Under the pieces are notes generated by a model. It was not told the origin of the DNA. It saw only the letters and a list, made by a program, of their open reading frames with translations, and did no database searches. Shown here piece after piece: positions 7,312 to 9,984 of a stretch of 9,984 bases of DNA. Position numbers and translations under genes: made by a program. Positions within the stretch are counted from its first letter, which is position 1. Each line of letters opens with the position of its first letter. Source of the DNA: Actinomycetes bacterium (GTDB lineage: Bacteria > Actinomycetota > Actinomycetes > Actinomycetales > Cellulomonadaceae); contig JAEXEM010000385.1 of assembly GCA_023401045.1 (NCBI GenBank), positions 1 through 9,984 of the forward strand, in the 5' to 3' direction.

Positions 7312-7340
7312 CCGACCCCCACCCAAGGAGTACGACCCAC

Positions 7341-8270
7341 ATGGCTGACAAGACCGTCTTCTTCACCGGCGGCGCCGGCTTCATCGGGCTGCACGTCGTC
7401 CCGATGCTGCTCGAGAAGGGCTACAAGGTCCGCATCTTCGACAACATGTTCCGTGGTGACCGCGACGCGGTCGCGGCGCTCGCGGAGTCGGGCGACGTCG
7501 AGCTCATCGACCAGGACGTCCGGTACGGCGGCGCCGTGCACCAGGCGATGAAGGGGTGCTCGCACGTCATCCACTTCGCCGCGGTGTCGATCAACAAGAG
7601 CCAGTCCGACCCGTACGAGTCGATGGACATCAACATGATCGGCAACCACAACGTGTTCGCGGCCGCCGCGGACCACGGTGTCGAGCGCCTGGTTTTCGCG
7701 TCGAGCGCGTCGGTGTACGGGGACCCGAAGAAGCTCCCCATGCACGAGGACGACGAGCTCTCGCCGCTCACCCCCTACTGCATCTCGAAGCGCGCCGGCG
7801 AGGACCTCCTCGGCTTCTACCAGCGCCGTGCGGGCCTGTCGTGGATCGCGCTGCGGTTCTTCAACGTCTACGGTCCCGGGCAGAAGACGACCGCGTACTA
7901 CACCTCGGTCATCAACCACTTCGTCAACCGTCTGCGCAAGGGTGAGGCCCCCATCATCGACGGCAAGGGCGAGCAGTCGATGGACTTCATCCACGTCCAC
8001 GACATCGCGCGCTCGGCCGTCCTCGCGCTCGAGGCCGAGCAGGCCAACGTGTCCGTCAACATCGGCACCGGCATCGACACGTCCATCGCCGACCTCGCAC
8101 GGATCCTCATCGACGCGGTCGGTGCGGACGTCGAGCCGATCTTCAACCCCCGTGACGTCCTCGTGAGCCGCCGTGCGGCCGACGTGCGCCGCGCGAAGGA
8201 GATCCTCGGGTTCGAGCCGACGATCGCCGTGCGCGACGGCATGACCGACCTCATCCGGAACGGCGGCTGA
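7341..8270 (+). CDS. NAD-dependent epimerase/dehydratase (extended SDR, GalE-like)
   Basis: This 309-residue protein starts at ATG 7341, with AAGGAG ten bases upstream. The in-frame reading back to 7041 runs over the aminotransferase gene and is not used. The Rossmann motif GGAGFIG is at 10-16, and Asp34 at the end of the second strand favours NAD(H). The active-site triad is Ser122 (in SSASVYG), Tyr146 and Lys150 (YCISK). [10 protein letters not shown] and the later DFIHVHDIA stretch are typical of NDP-sugar epimerases and dehydratases. It could epimerise C4 of an NDP-hexose(amine) or act as a 4,6-dehydratase. The sequence between the motifs does not let me choose, although general GalE/WbpP-like resemblance favours epimerase. 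Its gene lies 29 bp after the aminotransferase gene and its TGA overlaps the next ATG by one base, so it belongs to the amino-sugar operon and acts in the cytosol. Confidence 0.9.
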   Translation: MADKTVFFTGGAGFIGLHVVPMLLEKGYKVRIFDNMFRGDRDAVAALAESGDVELIDQDVRYGGAVHQAMKGCSHVIHFAAVSINKSQSDPYESMDINMIGNHNVFAAAADHGVERLVFASSASVYGDPKKLPMHEDDELSPLTPYCISKRAGEDLLGFYQRRAGLSWIALRFFNVYGPGQKTTAYYTSVINHFVNRLRKGEAPIIDGKGEQSMDFIHVHDIARSAVLALEAEQANVSVNIGTGIDTSIADLARILIDAVGADVEPIFNPRDVLVSRRAADVRRAKEILGFEPTIAVRDGMTDLIRNGG

Positions 8271-8731
8271 TGCCCCCGCGGGAGCCCGGTCGCCTTCCCG
8301 CCAACCCGTACCACGAGCACGCCTGGGTCATCGGCGAGCCGTCGATCGGTGAGGGCACGTGGATCGGCGCCTTCACGGTCGTCGACGGTTCCGGGGGGCT
8401 GACGATCGGAGCCGGCTGCGACATCAGCTCGGGGGTGCAGATCTACACCCACAGCAGCGCGCGACGCTGCGTGTCGGGCCGCCGCTATCCGGACGTCGAC
8501 AGGGCCCCGGTGACGATCGGTGACCGGGTGTTCCTCGGTGCCAACGCGGTCGTCAACATGGGGGTGACGATCGGTGACGGTGCGGTCGTCGGCGCCGGTG
8601 CGGTCGTCACGCGCGACGTCCCGGCCGGCGCCGTCGTCGCCGGGGTGCCCGCACGCGTCATCGCGCACGTCGCACTCGACGACGACGGGGTGCCGACGTT
8701 CGTGCCCGTCGAGCAGGGAGGTGAGGCATGA
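8270..8731 (+). CDS. Hexapeptide-repeat (left-handed beta-helix) acyltransferase
   Basis: This 153-residue protein starts at ATG 8270, with the A shared with the TGA of the epimerase gene (TGATG). There is no strong ribosome-binding site of its own, so reinitiation is likely. Imperfect hexapeptide turns of the [LIV]-G-x-x-x form run from about 20 to 58 and 82 to 127 (for example [49 protein letters not shown]), followed by the family-typical end [17 protein letters not shown] non-helical insert, residues 61-81, begins with His61, the likely general base for acyl transfer from acetyl-CoA. Such enzymes are trimers. At 153 residues it is shorter than WbpD/WlbB-type N-acetyltransferases (about 190) and closer to compact sugar O- or N-acetyltransferases. 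Given the aminotransferase two genes upstream, acetylation of the new amine is most likely; O-acetylation is the alternative. Confidence 0.9.
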   Translation: MPPREPGRLPANPYHEHAWVIGEPSIGEGTWIGAFTVVDGSGGLTIGAGCDISSGVQIYTHSSARRCVSGRRYPDVDRAPVTIGDRVFLGANAVVNMGVTIGDGAVVGAGAVVTRDVPAGAVVAGVPARVIAHVALDDDGVPTFVPVEQGGEA

Positions 8732-9915
8732 GGATCGTCGTCGTCAACAACTTCTTCCCGCCGCGGGTGGGAGGGAGCTCGCACCTGGCGGACGCCTTGG
8801 CGCGCGGCTACGCGGCTCGCGGTCACGAGGTCCTCGTGGTCACTGCGGCGTACGGCGACGCGCCGGCACGTGAGGAGCGTGACGGGCTGACGATCGTGCG
8901 GCTGCCGGCGTTCTCCCTGCCGGAGACCCGCCTCGCCGTGAGCTTCGACATCTCCTTCGCGACGCGGCCCAGCCTGTGGTCGAGGCTCAGCGCCCTGCTC
9001 GACGACTTCCGGCCGGACGTCATCCACCAGCACGGCCAGTTCTTCGACCTCACGTGGGCGACGGGGCTGTACGCCCGGCGCCGGAAGGTGCCGGCGCTGC
9101 TCAGCGTCCACACCCGGCTCGAGAACCCGAAGGCCCACTACCACGGCGTCTTCCGCATGCTCGATGCGCTGCTCGTGCGCCCCGCGCTGCGGGTCTACCG
9201 GCCGCGGGTCGTCATCATGGACGTCCTCATGGACGAGTACGTGGAGCAGCGCTATGGCGGTGCGCACCGCGATCTCGAGTACATCCCGGTCGGGGTGGAC
9301 CCGGGCTGGACGGCGGGTGGCGACGGCGCGGTGGCGCGTCAGCAGCTCGGCATCGAGGACACGACGCCGCTCATCCTCTCGCTCGGGCACGTCATCCCGC
9401 TGCGGGACCGGGTCGCGCTCGTCGAGGCCATGCCGGACGTCCTCCGTGAGTTCCCCGACGCCAAGCTCGCGGTCGTGGGGCGCGTCTACTACGACGTCTT
9501 CGAGAAGCGCGCGGCCGAGCTGGGCATCACCGACGCGGTCATGTCCGTCGGTGCCGTGCCGAAGACGTCGGTGCCCCACTTCCTCGCGGCGGCGGACGTC
9601 GAGTCGCACGAGCAGGGCATCGGCCTGGGGACCGCGACGCTCGAGGCCATGGCTGCCGGTGTCCCCGTGGTCGCACCCGCGCGGGAGGACAACTTCCCGA
9701 CGGTCGACCTCAAGAGCGGCCGCGAGCTCTGGTTCGTGCCCGTGGGGGACGTGTCGGCGTTGTCGGCGGCCCTGCGCGAGGCCCTGCGGGACCGACCCGG
9801 CGCGCGTGCCGTCGGCGAGCGCGCGCGTGACGTCGTGCAGGCGTCGTTCTCGCTCGACAGGGTCCTCGACCAGCACCTCGAGGTGCTGGCCGACATGGTT
9901 GAGCGCGGATCCTGA
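8728..9915 (+). CDS. GT4-like glycosyltransferase
   Basis: This 395-residue protein starts at ATG 8728, overlapping the acyltransferase stop by four bases (ATGA), with GGGAGG six bases upstream. The N-terminal half shows the GT-B acceptor-domain pattern: [21 protein letters not shown] at 7-27 with the glycine loop, followed by RGHEVLVVT and DVIHQHGQF. The link to the second domain is [10 protein letters not shown], near residue 190. The C-terminal half has a nucleotide-sugar site with [13 protein letters not shown] (305-317). The canonical E-x7-E pair of GT4 is altered: Glu306 is present, but the residue eight before it is Ile, and the nearest upstream Glu is Glu295 in SHEQGIGLG. No signal peptide or membrane segment is seen, so it is probably a peripheral cytosolic enzyme adding a sugar to a lipid-linked acceptor. 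Donor and acceptor are unknown; it likely uses the amino sugar made by its operon neighbours. Confidence 0.92.
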   Translation: MRIVVVNNFFPPRVGGSSHLADALARGYAARGHEVLVVTAAYGDAPAREERDGLTIVRLPAFSLPETRLAVSFDISFATRPSLWSRLSALLDDFRPDVIHQHGQFFDLTWATGLYARRRKVPALLSVHTRLENPKAHYHGVFRMLDALLVRPALRVYRPRVVIMDVLMDEYVEQRYGGAHRDLEYIPVGVDPGWTAGGDGAVARQQLGIEDTTPLILSLGHVIPLRDRVALVEAMPDVLREFPDAKLAVVGRVYYDVFEKRAAELGITDAVMSVGAVPKTSVPHFLAAADVESHEQGIGLGTATLEAMAAGVPVVAPAREDNFPTVDLKSGRELWFVPVGDVSALSAALREALRDRPGARAVGERARDVVQASFSLDRVLDQHLEVLADMVERGS

Positions 9916-9952
9916 CCCGTCTGCTCCACGACGAGGCGTACGACGACGAGGC

Positions 9953-9980
9953 GGGGCCCCCCCCCAAGGGGGGGGGCCCC
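9953..9980. terminator. G/C homopolymer palindrome at the window end
   Basis: The sequence is four G, nine C, AA, nine G, four C: a 13-bp inverted repeat with a two-base centre, 37 bases after the glycosyltransferase stop. It would form a very stable hairpin, suitably placed to end the operon. It lacks a visible U-tract, and the window stops four bases later in more C. Pure homopolymer arms at a sequence edge can also be an assembly artefact, so the exact run lengths are doubtful. Confidence 0.45.
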
Positions 9981-9984
9981 CCCC

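Noticed and set aside
6127..7326. Open frame of 399 residues on the minus strand opposite the aminotransferase
   Set aside because: No motif is visible, and the plus strand carries all the PLP-aminotransferase landmarks in order.
7041..7340. N-terminal extension of the epimerase by 100 residues
   Set aside because: It overlaps the aminotransferase gene and contains no Rossmann sequence. ATG 7341 with AAGGAG gives the usual start shortly before GGAGFIG.
8485..9876. Open frame of 463 residues on the minus strand opposite the acyltransferase and glycosyltransferase
   Set aside because: It spans two real genes on the other strand, has Arg/His/Asp-rich low-complexity composition and no domain signature.

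Overview
The window is very GC-rich DNA: codon third positions are almost always G or C, several starts are GTG, and stops are almost all TGA. With a secreted repeat protein, a lipoprotein and a surface-glycan operon, this points to a high-GC actinobacterium. A Micrococcales-like host is plausible, but that is inference. I see no mobile elements, CRISPR arrays, tRNAs or rRNAs.

Left half (minus strand, 1-3926). Three genes read right to left. First is a probable FAD-dependent L-2-hydroxyglutarate oxidase (LhgO-type, 2739-3926). After 93 bp comes a small lipoprotein (2121-2645). A GTGA stop/start overlap couples it to a secreted protein of about 688 residues (58-2124). That protein has a signal peptide, a cysteine-rich N-terminal domain with a lysozyme-like look, and four tandem repeats of about 99 residues, each with one invariant cysteine pair. 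A perfect 11-bp hairpin at 1-35 lies just past its stop and is probably its terminator.

Right half (plus strand, 4076-9915). Five tightly packed genes read left to right from a divergent intergenic region (3927-4075). They encode a large polytopic membrane protein with a C-terminal extracytoplasmic domain, a DegT/DnrJ/EryC1/StrS PLP-dependent sugar aminotransferase, an extended-SDR NAD-dependent epimerase/dehydratase, a short left-handed beta-helix (hexapeptide) acyltransferase and a GT4-like glycosyltransferase. Gaps are 20 and 29 bp, then overlaps of 1 bp (TGATG) and 4 bp (ATGA), so this is very likely one operon. The simplest reading is a cassette that makes an N-acylated amino sugar and transfers it to a cell-surface glycan, with the membrane protein handling a lipid-linked substrate or polymer step. 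The 4,6-dehydratase or oxidase that would supply the keto-sugar, and any flippase or polymerase, are not in the window, so the sugar cannot be named.

Both window edges coincide with strong GC hairpins (1-35, and the G/C homopolymer palindrome at 9953-9980). This suggests a short assembly contig that broke at hairpins, so the last ~30 bases should be treated with caution.
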